Source: Margaritifera margaritifera (Eukaryota > Mollusca > Bivalvia > Unionida > Margaritiferidae). Taken from it: DNA of 64,000 nucleotides. A program made the position numbers and the translations under genes. This document shows positions 26,301 to 40,644 of the stretch, piece by piece; positions within the stretch are counted from its first letter, which is position 1; every line of letters starts with the position of its first letter. The notes beneath the pieces are model-generated. The model saw only the letters and a program-made list of their open reading frames with translations. It did not search any database and had not been told where the DNA came from. The stretch is from positions 62,001-126,000 of the forward strand of contig JAQPZY010000780.1 of NCBI GenBank assembly GCA_029931535.1, in the 5' to 3' direction.

Positions 26301-28891
26301 ATGGTGTGGCCTTGGGCAAGGTACTTTACCACAATTGCCTCAGCACTAAATAATCTACTTGTGTTGCTGTGCCATAAACACCAAACCAAATTCATTATTC
26401 AAATCAGATGCATTATCTTATTTATCGAATTATGCATTGAATGAATACTGTGATTAATTCCAAATGTCTAAATTAAAAAATATGAATATTTGACAATGGT
26501 ACCAGTACTAAATTTCAGGTGTTTGATTTGATTGGATAAGAAGAAAACCTGAAAACTTGTCAATAGCTAACCAAAAAATGAATATCCATATTTTTGTTTG
26601 TAATCTGAGAGTGCTCCAGAGGTTCTATGATTTTGTTTTCATTATCATACGAATAAATGGGTAGATTACAACTCAAAATCTAAAAAATGATGTGGATTTT
26701 AGCACAAGCATGAAATGGCACGCTTACGTATGTGAATGTGCCACATTGAAAGCTGTTCTACAGGACACTTATGCTTTCTTTGTAATGTGTTAATTGCAGC
26801 GTCATCATAGTATATGCATGGTAACAACGAAAGCTCTGTGCATTAATTAAAGGTTTCATCTTTTCTGTCAGAATGTACAAAATTGCACGTGTCCAAATGG
26901 TTTTAGAGGTCCACGTTGCCTATACGCATGTACCTGCGTACATGGTAAATGTGACGCGACAGCAGGCACGTGCATCTGTGCTGCAGGCTGGGGAGGAACC
27001 AACTGTGATCAGCCCTGTATAGGTAATATATACTGTTATATATAGCTGAATTTGATAATCCCTGTTTCCCATTACTATGCAAATTTTCAATCTTTATTTA
27101 CTTCATTTCATAATTGCAGAAACATCTAATTTAATTATATCAATCCAATAATAAAAAATAAAGGAAGCAAGTAATAAAATAATTGATCCCGTAAACATGA
27201 AATAAATGACCTGTTATAAAACAACAATGAATTACCACAATTACCACTTGCAGTCCTTAATGTTGAATTTTGATGGAGATGTGTCAGCCTTTGAAAGATA
27301 TTTAACCTTCTCAATGCCTGTAAGTACTGAGCCCGAGACCTTCTAGTTGTACAGTGAATGCTTGGCATATAGGTCACCGAATTTTGCATTACCTTTTTTA
27401 TCAGATAGAATCTGAAATTTGTTTGAGAATTCTAATGTAATAATGAAAGATTTATATGAATGTGTACCATTTATGTAGGGTTGTAAAGGGATATAGGTGA
27501 CTTGTTTATGTTATATATAGCACTTTTACATTTATGTAGTGTTGTAAAGGGGTATTAGGTGACTTGTTTATGTTATATATAGCACTTTTACATTTATGTA
27601 GTGTTGTAAAGATGTATTAGGTCACATATATGTTATATATAGCATTCTTACAACCATAAAATAACTTGTTGTAAAACATCATAAATCAGTTTATAATCTT
27701 GAAATATGATGATATCTCAGTGCATCGATATTTGTGTTCATATAACGGCAGACAGGGCAAAATATCAAAACCCGTCAGTAATAACTAATGTTATCTATAA
27801 TAAAAATAATAATAATAATAACAACTTTATTAATAACAACTAATCCTCCTTGTGGCCCTCTGTTATATGCATTTTTACATACAGAGTACATGTACATAGT
27901 TGCACACAATAATGATAATATTAAAAAAAGAAGAAGAAAAAAAGCATTGATAATAAGCTCAGTGTTATCATCATTAGATACAATTTGTAAATCTGCATAT
28001 TTTCTAAAACATTCGAGTATATCCTTTCTAATGTTTAAAATTGTCAAATTAACACTTTTATTTTTGTCAATGTTATTTTGCGATACACAAAGCTTTTACC
28101 ACACCTTTACCCCATCCAGTTTTGTAAAGAAATGGGCATTATCTCTTGATATTGACACTGTTTCTTTCATGCTAAGCTCATTAAATATTTGTATCACCTT
28201 CCTGAAGTCAATAAGTTGTATTGCAGTCCCATTGTTTATGGGGGTGGGTTAGGGGTGTTTGTTTAGTTGTTTTCTTTAAATCAAAGTAGTGGTCACTATT
28301 TGTCTGCATGTTCTTGCTGGTCCAGTAATTTTGTAAGTTTAAATTGTCAAGATAAGGAGATACACAAGAAATATGAGTCGGGTTTAGTAAGATGGTTGAA
28401 AATGATTTGACTTGCACAGTCCTCTCATAGTCCTTACTACTTCTGTCGAGTAAATCCATGAGATTTAAAATTAAAGGAACTTTGTATTCTCGTCCCTTTT
28501 TACCCCAGATTCCTACGGACCAAACTGTCAGACGCAATGCATCTGTTTCAATGGAGAATGTAACCCTATAACCGGACGTTGTCAATGTCATTCAGGATAC
28601 TATGGTCCTGCCTGTGCAGACATGTGCGATGTAAGTCGTATCTTTAATTTTCAATTTAAGACCATTAAGCTCCATTGCTCATTTGCTTGCATTCCGAAAT
28701 TTAAACATCAGTCATGATCTCCTTGACAGCGACCATATCCACAATAAGTCTATCTTCTATATAATATATATATTTATAAAGTTTTGTGTCATAATATATT
28801 TATGTAAATTTATCAATTAGTGTCATTATATATATATATATATATACGTGTGTGTGTGTCGTTTTATATATATACATATTTATTAATTTTA

Positions 28892-28973
<82 letters not shown>

Positions 28974-31900
28974 GAAGGAAAGGGGAATTACCTAGTATGT
29001 TTGAACAGCATGATCGGTTAGTAAGAGAACATAATCTACCAATAGTAGCGTTTAAGCAAACGTAACATTGCGATCTCATCACAGCGTTTACAGTCAATGG
29101 TCGCGCAAGATGCTTTTGAGATGTAGTGCTAGATGAACAGTGTCAATCAATGTCAATCAATGTAAATATACCTTTAATTATATTATTTATGTAGGGGGTA
29201 GTAAGGTGACGCTGTTGTGGTGGGGAAGGGGAAAAAAGTTTTTGTGGATTTTTCGATGGTTTGGTTGGTGATGTTTGGTATTTTACGACATACTTTGAAG
29301 GTTATATGGTGCTGATGAAAGTAGAATTAAGTCCCTTGCCTTGGCCAAGGACACGCCATGGTGACGGATCCGAAGCGGCTCCTTTGATATTTGTGATGGC
29401 CTCCATCTCTTTTTGAAAGTTATATTTATTTACCCTGTTGGCAAGCTCAGGGATTATTTAAAATTGCGAATTTGAAAACAGGCATTTATCCATTTAAGTA
29501 TATACGTCTTTTAAACTCATTATTTCCTAATTTTGTTAATTAGTCTGAAAGGAGAATTTTTAATTAGTAAAAGGAGAATTTGTCTAAATTCTGAATTCAC
29601 CCATTCACTTTAAGAACAAATTATGAATTAACTTCAGTTCAAGAAAATGGTGCATGACAATTATTGTCTCCTCAGCAGTCATGCAAGACTGGACAAGGTG
29701 TAATACTTATCCTCTATAACCAGTCATGCAAGACTGGACAAGGTGTAATACTTATCCTCTATAACCAGTCATGCAAGACTGGACAAGGTGTAATATTCAT
29801 CCTCTATAACCAGTCATGCAAGACTGGACAAGGTGTAATACTCATCCTCTAAAACCAGTCATGCAAGACTAGACAAGGTGTAATATTCATCCTCTATAAC
29901 CAGTCATGCAAGACTGGACAAGGTGTAATACTCATCCTCTAAAACCAGTCATGCAAGACTGGACAAGGTGTAATACTTATCCTCTATAACCAGTTTTAGT
30001 GGACCTGCTGAGACTAATTGTTTCCTTTGATTTCCAACGATGAATTGATGTTTCCCTTGAATTGACACAAATATTGGCAGACATTAAAGAGGACAACTAT
30101 AATGTCATAATTACCTGTTCCATATGTCTTTAAAATCGTATGAGTGTATTAACAATATCGTTATGTATTTCAGCATATATGGGTGCATTAACAATATAGT
30201 TATGTATTTAAAACTATATGGGTGTATTAACAATATATTTATGTATTTAAAACTATATGGGTGTATTAACAATATTGCTATGTATTTAAAACTATATGGG
30301 TGTATTAACAATTGTTACAGAATTATATATCATTTCTTTTAAATAATTGTATAGTTTTATTAGTTTATGACCTCTGTATAATAGTCTAATAGGTGTTGTC
30401 TTGCAGAGTACACATATACAGTAATTTCAATGTGACCCAGTACATTGGTCCTGGAAAAAAATCAGTATTGTCGGTTGAAGCATTAGTCATGTCACATGAT
30501 TCAGCGTGTGAGTTTTGAACTTGACCTGACCTGGTTTTCGCAGTCCAAGAATGATTCATTTTGTTGACCAGAAGTTAGAATAAGATTGCAATAGTACGAT
30601 GTTGATTTGAGATGGAATAAGTAATGGGTTTTGTTTGTTTGTAAGACGCACATTAAGAAAACTATAAATAAGATGCAATCGGAGTGTTCGTCATTCTTCT
30701 ATGTAGTTCGTCAGCCAGTGAGGTCATAAACGAGATTGGTTCATTTTGTGTGGTATTCTGCTTCAGAGATATACAGTACAGTTTGGATTTAGTACTGCTA
30801 CTTCAATTTTAAGAATTATTCAGCTCTGTTGGAATTATCGGAAACATTTCTAGAACAAGTGTGATATTCCATATTCACAAGGATTATTTGGAATTTATAA
30901 TATTTGGATATAACTGATTCTTGTTAGTACATCGGCACAGTGGTATTTTCATTCGGAATAGTCTCCATTCGGAATAATTTGGATTAACTTCCGGATCAGT
31001 GAACTTTAGAACAATTTAGGACTTTTAAGGATATTCTATACTGTAAGTTATTTTTAATTCTTTCACTTCGATTGTTTGTTGAAATATTTTAATATTTTAG
31101 GAAATTAAATATTTGTGTTTTTAATCTTGAAAGCTTGTTTGAGTCTTTTCTTTTGTTACATTTACCCCTAGTCATAACACAATATACTTATGTATTTAAA
31201 ACTATATGGGTGTATTAATAATATAGTTATGTATTTAAAACTATATGGGTGTATTAATAATATAGTTATGTATTTAAAACTATATGGGTGTATTAACAAT
31301 ATAGTTATGTATTTAAAACTATATGGGTGTATTAATAATATAGTTATGTATTTAAAACTATATGGGTGTATTAATAATATAGTTATGTATTTAAAACTAT
31401 ATGGGTGTATTAACAATATAGTTATGTATTTAACATTATATGGGTGTATTAAAAATATAGTTATGTATTTAAAACTATATGGGTGTATTAATAATATAGT
31501 TATGTATTTAAAACTATATGGGTGTATTAACAATATAGTTATGTTTTTTAAACTATATGGGTGTATTAATAATATAGTTATGTATTTAAAACTATATGGG
31601 TGTATTAACAATATAGTTATGTATTTAAAACTAAATGGGTGTATTAATAATATAGTTATGCATTTAAAACTATATGGGTGTATTAATAATATAGTTATGT
31701 ATTTAAAACTATATGGGTGTATTAACAATATAGTTATGTATTTAACATTATATGGATGTATTAATAATATAGTTATGTATTTAAAACTATATGGGTGTAT
31801 TAACAATATAGTTATGTATTTAAAACTATATGGGTGTATTAATAATATAGTTATGTATTTAAAACTATATGGGTGTATTAACAATATAGTTATGTATTTA

Positions 31901-34373
31901 ACATTATATGGGTTTATTAGCAGTATAATTATATATTTAAAATTATATGCGTATATTAGCAGTATAATTATGTATTTAAAACTGCATGAGTGTATTAACA
32001 ATATAGTTATGTGTTTAAACATATATGGGTGTATTAACAATATACTTATGTGTCTGAAACTATATGGGTGTACTAATATAATTATGTGTTTAAAATTGTA
32101 TGGGTGTATTAACTATATAGTTATGTCTTTAAAACTGTATGGGTATATTAGCAATATAGTCATGTCTATAAAACTATATGGGTTTATTAGCAATATAGTC
32201 ATGTCTATAAAACTATATGGGTATATTAGCAATAATGTCACGTCTTTAAAACTATATGGGTTTATTAGCAATATAGTCATGTCTATAAAACAATGTGGGC
32301 ATATTAGCAATATAATTATGTATTTAAAACTATATGGGTTTATTAGCAATATAGTCATGTCTATAAAACTATATGGGTATATTAGCAATATAATTATGTA
32401 TTTAAAACTATATGGGTATATTAGCAATATAGTCATGTCTATAAAACTATATGGGTTTATTAGCAATATAGTCATGTCTATAAAACTATATGGGTATATT
32501 AGCAATATAATTATGTATTTAAAACTATATGGGTATATTAGCAATATAGTCATGTCTATAAAACTATATGGATATATTAGCAATATAGTCATGTCTATAA
32601 AACTATATGGGTATATTAGCAATATAATTATGTATTTAAAACTATATGGGTATATTAGCAATAATGTCATGTCTTTAAAACTATATGGGTATATTAGCAA
32701 TATAATTATGCATTTAAAATTGCATGAGTGTATTAACAATATAGTTACGTGTTTAAAACTATATGGATGTATTAACAATATAATCATGTGTTTAAAAGTA
32801 TATGGGTGTATTAACAATATAGTTTTGTGCTTAACACTATATGGGTGTATTAGGAATATAGTTACGTATTTAAAACTGCATGGGTCGATTTACAATGGAG
32901 ATATGTGTTAGAACTGTATGGGTGTATTAACAATAACGATATATGTTCAAACCTTCATTTGCATGTTACCAATATAAATATATGCTTAAAACAGAATGGG
33001 TGCATTACCAATATAGATATGTGTTCCTGCACCCCACGATGCCATCTTCTGGACTGTCTGGAATGTTCAAGATATGCCCCATGATGACATCTTCTCGAAA
33101 GTCAGGAATGTTTAAGATAAGGTTTGATAAGAATGTACCATCATAATGAAGAGGTGCACACCCGTATCATTCAGGCATTGAATTAATAAGAATGTACCAT
33201 CATAATGAAGAGGTGCACACCCGTGTCATTCAGGCATTGAATTGATAAGAATGTACCATCATAATGAAGAGATGCACACCTGTGTCATTCAGGCATTGAA
33301 TTGATAAGGAAGAATGTACCATAATAATGAAGAGATGCACACCCATGTCATTCGGGCCTTGAATTGATAAGGAAGAATGTATCATCATAATGAAGAGATG
33401 CACACCCATGTCATTCAGGCCTTGAATTGATAAGGAAGAATGTACCATCATAATGAAGAGATGCACACCCATGTCATTCGGGCCTTGAATTGATAAGGAA
33501 GAATGTACCATCATAATGAAGAGATGCACACCCATGTCATTCAGGCCTTGAATTGATAAGGAAGAATGTACCATCATAATGAAGAGATGCACACCCATGT
33601 CATTCAGGCCTTGAATTGATAAGGAAGAATGTACCATCATAATGAAGAGATGCACACCCATGTCATTCGGGCCTTGAATTGATAAGGAGGAATGTACCAT
33701 CATAATGAAGAGATGCACACCCATGTCATTCAGGCCTTGAATTGATAAGGAAGAATGTACCATCATAATGAAGAGATGCACACCCATGTCATTCAGGCCT
33801 TGAATTGATAAGGAAGAATGTACCATCATAATGAAGAGATGCACACCCATGTCATTCAGGCCTTGAATTGATAAGGAAGAATGTACCATCATAATGAAGA
33901 GATGCACACCCATGTCATTCAGGCCTTGAATTGATAAGGAAGAATGTACCATCATAATGAAGAGATGCACACCCATGTCATTCAGGCCTTGAATTGATAA
34001 GGAAGAATGTACCATCATAATGAAGAGATGCACACCCATGTCATTCAGGCCTTGAATTGATAAGGAAGAATGTACCATCATAATGAAGAGATGCATACCC
34101 ATGTCATTCAGGCATTGAATTGATAAAGAAGAATGTACCATCATAATGAAGACACATGCAACTTTGGTGTATATGATCTAATTTCACTCGACAGTGTGTG
34201 ATACAGTGTCTACAAAGCAATGAGCAATAAATGAATACACTTTTCAACTCATGCTGATTCTTCCCATTTAGCACTCATGTCAAATTCAAAACTTTTTGCT
34301 TGAGTGGAACTATTATTAACCATGATGGATTTCTCAGTTAAAGTTTGTGTCTCTTTTGTCTCTTTCCTTTTGA

Positions 34374-34432
<59 letters not shown>

Positions 34433-35525
34433 ATGGAGAAATCTCATCGTTCGGTTCAGTATCTTACAATTTGTTTTGAGGAACTTCAACTAGAACGGAT
34501 CGGACGTAGCCACGGGGTTGTCGGACATAACAGTAGAGATTGATGGTGGAGTGGAGTGGAGTCTATGTCATATTGAAATGACAACGGAGGAAATTTGCCA
34601 GGATACTGTTCCATGTCCAAGCCTTGTTCAAGCATCCTTACCAAAATGTATTAAAATCTAGGCAGTCGTGACATCGATCAATTCGTCAAATATATATCTA
34701 TTTATCACAGCCGTTCATTAACTTCAGGATTTTGTCAACAATGTTTAATTCTTGCTTGTGAACAATGACTTTACCTCCGATATGTAAGTTCCATCGAACC
34801 CTCACCTAAGTTCAGTCCGTAGCTAATCCAGTTGGTTAGTTATACAAAGCATGTTTCCGTTTTAATAACAATAAGAACTTGGGACAGACAGGAAATTTGA
34901 ACAATTTATTTTATATATAAAATATATGATTTTGCATTTTTTCTTTGGAGATTTGCAATACAAGTACATTAATAAGTGCTGATGCAATTGGAGTAAATTG
35001 CCTTGCCCAAGGACACCATGATAGCCAACTCAGGAGGATCCGATAGTAGGATTCGAACCCGTACCCTTTCGGTCGCAAGTCCAGCATGTTGACAACTCAG
35101 TGGTTGGAGCTTAAGTGCCAGCTTGATAGAACGTACATATCGCAGATCAGCATTCATCATTAGCAAGCAAGAATTAAACTTTGTAGATAAGCTCTGAAGT
35201 TACTGAACGACAGCAAAAGATTGATAAATGTTTTTACGAATCTGTTGATATAAGTCATTATGACGTGGCTTTCTGTATTTCTTGGAACATATGCTTGAAC
35301 TCGGCAGGAGTATGGAACAGTATTCTGACAAGATCGACATTTTAAGGGTTTAACTAAACGTACTTGTAACCAATTTTGCAGTAATAATACTGATACTTTA
35401 AGGGCAAAGGTAACATGTGGTGAAAATCAAAATTAATTTGATACTTTTCAAACAGAGGGTAATGTAACAATAAACATCGATACAGAGCCATTAGTGTCCC
35501 TATTACTAGATATTTAGGCTCATTC

Positions 35526-35556
<31 letters not shown>

Positions 35557-38500
35557 TGTATGTATGTATGTATGTATGTATGTATGTATGTATGTGATTC
35601 TTTTATCTAATATTCTGTATACAGGGATCGCTTGGTATGTGGGGACCACAATGTGCCCTGAAATGTCCTCCCTGTGGTCCTTATGCAAATCCCGGATGTG
35701 ATGCTGCAAGGGGTCTCTGTATGTGCAGTACGGGCTTCACAGGTCCTCTGTGTGACAGACCGTGCCCCGCCGGTACATATGGTGATAACTGCGGCAAGCA
35801 ATGCAAGTAAGAATCCCCTCTAAGGAATATAACAAATTCGAAATCTTGGCGTAAATTGTAGTGTAAGAGAAAGCGAAATTCACATGTCCATGGAAATATG
35901 TGCATTGTTGTTTTATGAACAATATGTATCCATTTTTATTCAAATAATTACTCAGTACATAAATACAATTAAATAGTGTCAAAACAAATTAAATTTGTAA
36001 CCTGATGAGATATTTTTGCTAGAGTGGAGTACAAATGCATTATCTCAACCATCCCTAACCCACCTCCTAACCACAGCAATTATGAATAATTTGCACAGAA
36101 TATAATTTACATATATTGATTCATTTTAATTTTTAAAGTTTCATTTTCTATTTCATAATCTGTGTTTTTGTTTTATTTTTATTTTCATTTTACGGGATTT
36201 CAGTTGTCAAAATGGTGCATACTGCGACAGTGTTTTGGGTACATGCATCTGTACGGCCGGGTTCACGGGACAGAATTGCTCAATTGCTGTAAGCATTTAA
36301 AAATCTAACATTGTATGTGTTATTTATATACTCCCACTTAAGGGAATTTATTCCTGTGAATTATCTTTTTCTTTTTTAAACAAAGCTATAGTTATCGTGA
36401 TGGAACTCATATGGTGTACACGATAAAGGAGTAAAATGTTGATGAATTAAATCTTTAGGAGTCTTAGTGAAAAAAAAAAAAAGACTGTCTAGATGCACTG
36501 ACAAGGAAAGTTTTCACAATGCAAACCTCATATCTACACTTTATCAGATTGTTCAGGTTAAATACTGTATATTAATGTTAATAATTTTCATACAATGCAG
36601 TGTTCTCCTGACAAATGGGGACCTAACTGTACGTATATGTGTGATTGTGGACCCCACGGAGAGTCGTGTAGCTCAGGAGAAGGGATCTGTATATGTAAAC
36701 CTGGGTTTACTGGAGGTAATATAATAATATGTATTTGTGTATGCAAATAGCAATGTATGAATATATGGACGAATGTGTGTATCCATAGTGCATATGAATG
36801 ACAGGTGCCTGTCCCTCTGTGGTCATTTTCTACTCATACCTGTGTAGCTGCCACCATACGTCATTGTGTAATATTCAAGTATTCCAGGAATAGACAGGCC
36901 AGAGCTATATAGTACTGTGGGGTGTAAGACTTTAAGGATAATACTATGGAGAAATTCTACAGGTATATAACACTTTTGCCTGTGTAGTTGAGTATAACTT
37001 AGACATGGTGGGGCAGTAAGCCAGTGACTGAACATCACACCAGCATATAGCACTGAACTACACTCAAGTTCACCCATACCAGTACAAGTGTAACATGGTC
37101 AATCCACTTTGTGTGTACTAAAGGAATTTTGGTGGATAGGGAATGGTAAATAAGTAAGTATGTAGGAAGGGAAATTGGTAGGCATTTAAGCATGCATATA
37201 CAGTGTGCACAAAGTTTATTGACCATATATTACTCATGCTGGTGGATGGTGCTCTTAAGTGTTGTTCAGTGGATTATGCCACTGAAATGTAATATTTCTA
37301 GCTGTACTTCCTTCACCTAGTGTAACTTGCACACAACTCCACTTCCAGAGTGGATTCTATCTGGTTTGTGGATTACCTTTATATCCCTAAAGGACACAGG
37401 GGCCCCGGATGGCCGAGTGGTCTAAGCGCTTGCCTTTACAGATCACTGACATCTCTCCTCTGCTCTGGGTTCGAGTCTCAGACTCGGCCACCGTGGATAT
37501 GTGAGAAAGCTTGCCAGTAGCTTCTTGTGGGTTGGTGGGTCTTCCCGGATTTTTTTCCCGGTTCCTCCTCCACCAAATATACTGGCTACTGGCTACCATA
37601 TATAGCTTATAATATGCTGAAAAATGGCATTAAACCCACAAAACCACAAACCAATCTAAAGGACATATTGCTTGTGGAACATCATAGGTCATAAATCAAG
37701 TAAGTATATTATCCAACAGCATGGTGTAGCTCAACCCTGAATCCACCTGTAAATCCTGCAAAATTTGACGGCGCAGTGGCTTTATATCAGTAGATACTAC
37801 ACAATACAATCTGTATGTACTGTTCGTTTATAGGTATGCATGTAAGTTTGCATGGGAGAATTTGTCTAATGTGTGGTATAATTGTTGGAGACAAACCTTA
37901 ATGATACCTATATATGCCAACTCATAACACCCGTATAAATATAATTGTGCTTGAAACATATTTTCTTCAAACAACGTACTTAATGTTTGTATAAAACTTG
38001 AATGCACGCAGCTACTACTACTACTACTACACTATACTACTCCTACTGCTTCTACTACTATTGCTACTACTACTACTACTGCTGCTGCTACTTCTGCTCC
38101 TGTTACTACTACTACCACTGTTGCTGATAATACTACAATTACTACGACTATAATGTTTATTTCGCTTTCAAGAATTTTCTTTTGCCTGTTTAATGTTACA
38201 GTGAAGTGCCGGCAGAGTTGTGCGGATGGACAATATGGACCTCATTGCTCACAACAATGCCAGTGTGCCACACAAAACAGCAGATGTAGTCCGTTAGATG
38301 GTACTTGTCAGTGTAACATGGGATACACAGGACAACTATGTGACCAGGGTAATTAATAGGACAAAGATCAAATGGATTCCACCAGAAATATTGGTGGTAT
38401 TGAAATTGGAGCCCAGTTTTAATAATACATGTAAATGAATGAATAGTTTAAAAAAATACAAGTGAATTCCCTTCATGTAAACATCCATACTTTGTCTTTA

Positions 38501-39800
38501 AGTTTCTTATCACAAACATTTAGAGTAGTCTCTAAAAAAATAAAAGAAATGCGCAATATGCAACATAATGCTTTAAAAAAAAGAAGAAACGTTTCTCAAA
38601 ATGATTTTGAATTAAGGAATATGCTTATTATTGAATCTATATCTTCTCATTTGAAGACAAGAATCATTTTTACATAGTATATTCATAACGTACGATAATC
38701 TATTGGGGTTTGAGATAATAACAATTCTAAATGTGTTCTCACGATTTGATAAGATGTATACATATCTTGTATTTTAGTCTGTCCGACTGGAAAATGGGGT
38801 AAGGATTGCTCACAAAACTGTCAGTGTAGTGATCATGGTACGTGCGACCCATTTGCTGGAAAATGTGACTGTAACCCAGGTTACAAGGGAAATAATTGTG
38901 AACAACGTAAGTAATAAATTTTAGTGATAAAGATTACAATCTAGTGTAGGATATTTGCCTTTATTGGCATGTCACTGTTTTATTGGTCATTCTGACCCTC
39001 AACTGTAAAGTGTACTTTATTGCAGTAAATTGTGTACTTTATTGCGGTAAATTGTAAACTGGTGATACCATGCAGTGTAACTTAATCTAGTGCCATATAT
39101 CACTGCAATGCAACACAGTAAGGTGCAGTGCAGAAATTTGTAGCAAGCTAAGCAATTTGACCCAATCACTGTTTTGTGCTACAATTTTGTACATTTATGT
39201 ATTAGGAACAGTCATGTAATACAATTGTAACTCAGAATATGACAAGTGCTACAAGATGCCCAACTCATGTTCATTAGGTATCAGATGTTGCAGATAATAC
39301 CATGATTATACAAAAAGGTAGTGTGATCCTCCTATATTTGACAGCTCAATATGGTTTTAAATTTGATAGCATAGAAGTTAAGTTGGAAATATCCAAGGCA
39401 ATTAACACAGGACCAGCTTCTGTTAGTTCACATCTAATTTCCTCTTTTCCTCCAGACTGAAATGTGCGTGACCATGACTACATTTTAGCTGTAATTTCAT
39501 CCTTCTTTTTCAGTCTGTCTGCCTCTTTACATTTCTTTTCTTTTACGATTGCCTGTTTTCATCAAGCACTTTTTTAAAAATATAATTTTCTGTTTAAAAC
39601 ATTTTGAATGTATACATAATTGTTTCAGAGTGTCAGAAGAATCTGTACTGGGGGAAAGGATGTACAAATCGATGCCAGTGTCAGGTGGGAGATTGTGATC
39701 CGGTCACTGGAACTTGCCGGTGTCCTCCCGGAAAAGTGGGACACTTCTGTGAAAAAGGTCAGACTAATTTTCCCACTCAGGAAAGTCTTTTGCTTTATCA

Positions 39801-39898
<98 letters not shown>

Positions 39899-40090
39899 AT
39901 GTATGATGTTTATATACTTAATTTTTGTCTTTGATTGTAGGGTGTATGGTTATTTTAAAATAAATATTTAACTTTTGTCCAGTTGTTTACATAGTATTGT
40001 GCAACGTGTCCTCTTGTCACATGGGTCAGGTAGACAACTGTTTTTCCATTATAATTACTCGTATTCTATTGTGATATGGGTCAGGTATGC

Positions 40091-40169
<79 letters not shown>

Positions 40170-40599
40170 TTTTGATAAATAATATCATTCTTGTTCTAAA
40201 ATTCCTGTTCTTAAGATCAGTCTGAGTTCATGACTGTGTTGATGAAATCAGATATAATTTGAGAGGAATTACGTATGTAAAATATTCATTGGAATTAATA
40301 AAGTGCTCATTGACTTTTGGATTAATACATGATTTTGGAATTTCTGTGAACTCATTCAAATACATTATGGATTACATCTTTGCAGTACATCAGGACATTC
40401 AAGACTATGGGAATTCATTCGGAATATTCTATTATTTTGGACATATGATTAGGAGATTAAGGATTATTTGGAATTTACCTCATAAATTGAAAGTGTCTTT
40501 TGAATTTCACTTTAATTGTCTGGAAATAAATTGCTTGTTGATTTTACTTGATTTTATTGGCTTACTTTCTTTCTGTTACATATTTTAAGACCTAGAGTC

Positions 40600-40644
<45 letters not shown>

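Noticed and set aside
27788..28252. 154-codon hydrophobic frame
   Set aside because: Opposite strand of a probable LINE tail, starts in an AAT repeat, no recognisable family.
29676..29996. CRISPR-like array
   Set aside because: Units are directly adjacent with no unique spacers; a eukaryotic minisatellite. The same holds for all arrays here.
31190..32911. 573-codon plus-strand frame and 290/234-codon minus frames
   Set aside because: Products of the 39-bp satellite; open on both strands, no domain, and interrupted upstream by the LTR.
33230..34144. 304-codon minus-strand frame
   Set aside because: A 63-bp repeat read as 21-residue units; no independent coding evidence.
37403..37480. tRNA-Leu gene
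   Set aside because: A and B boxes are present, but the anticodon region and 3' acceptor pairing are not those of a tRNA. The sequence runs into a SINE body with target duplications; likewise 51842 and 61400.
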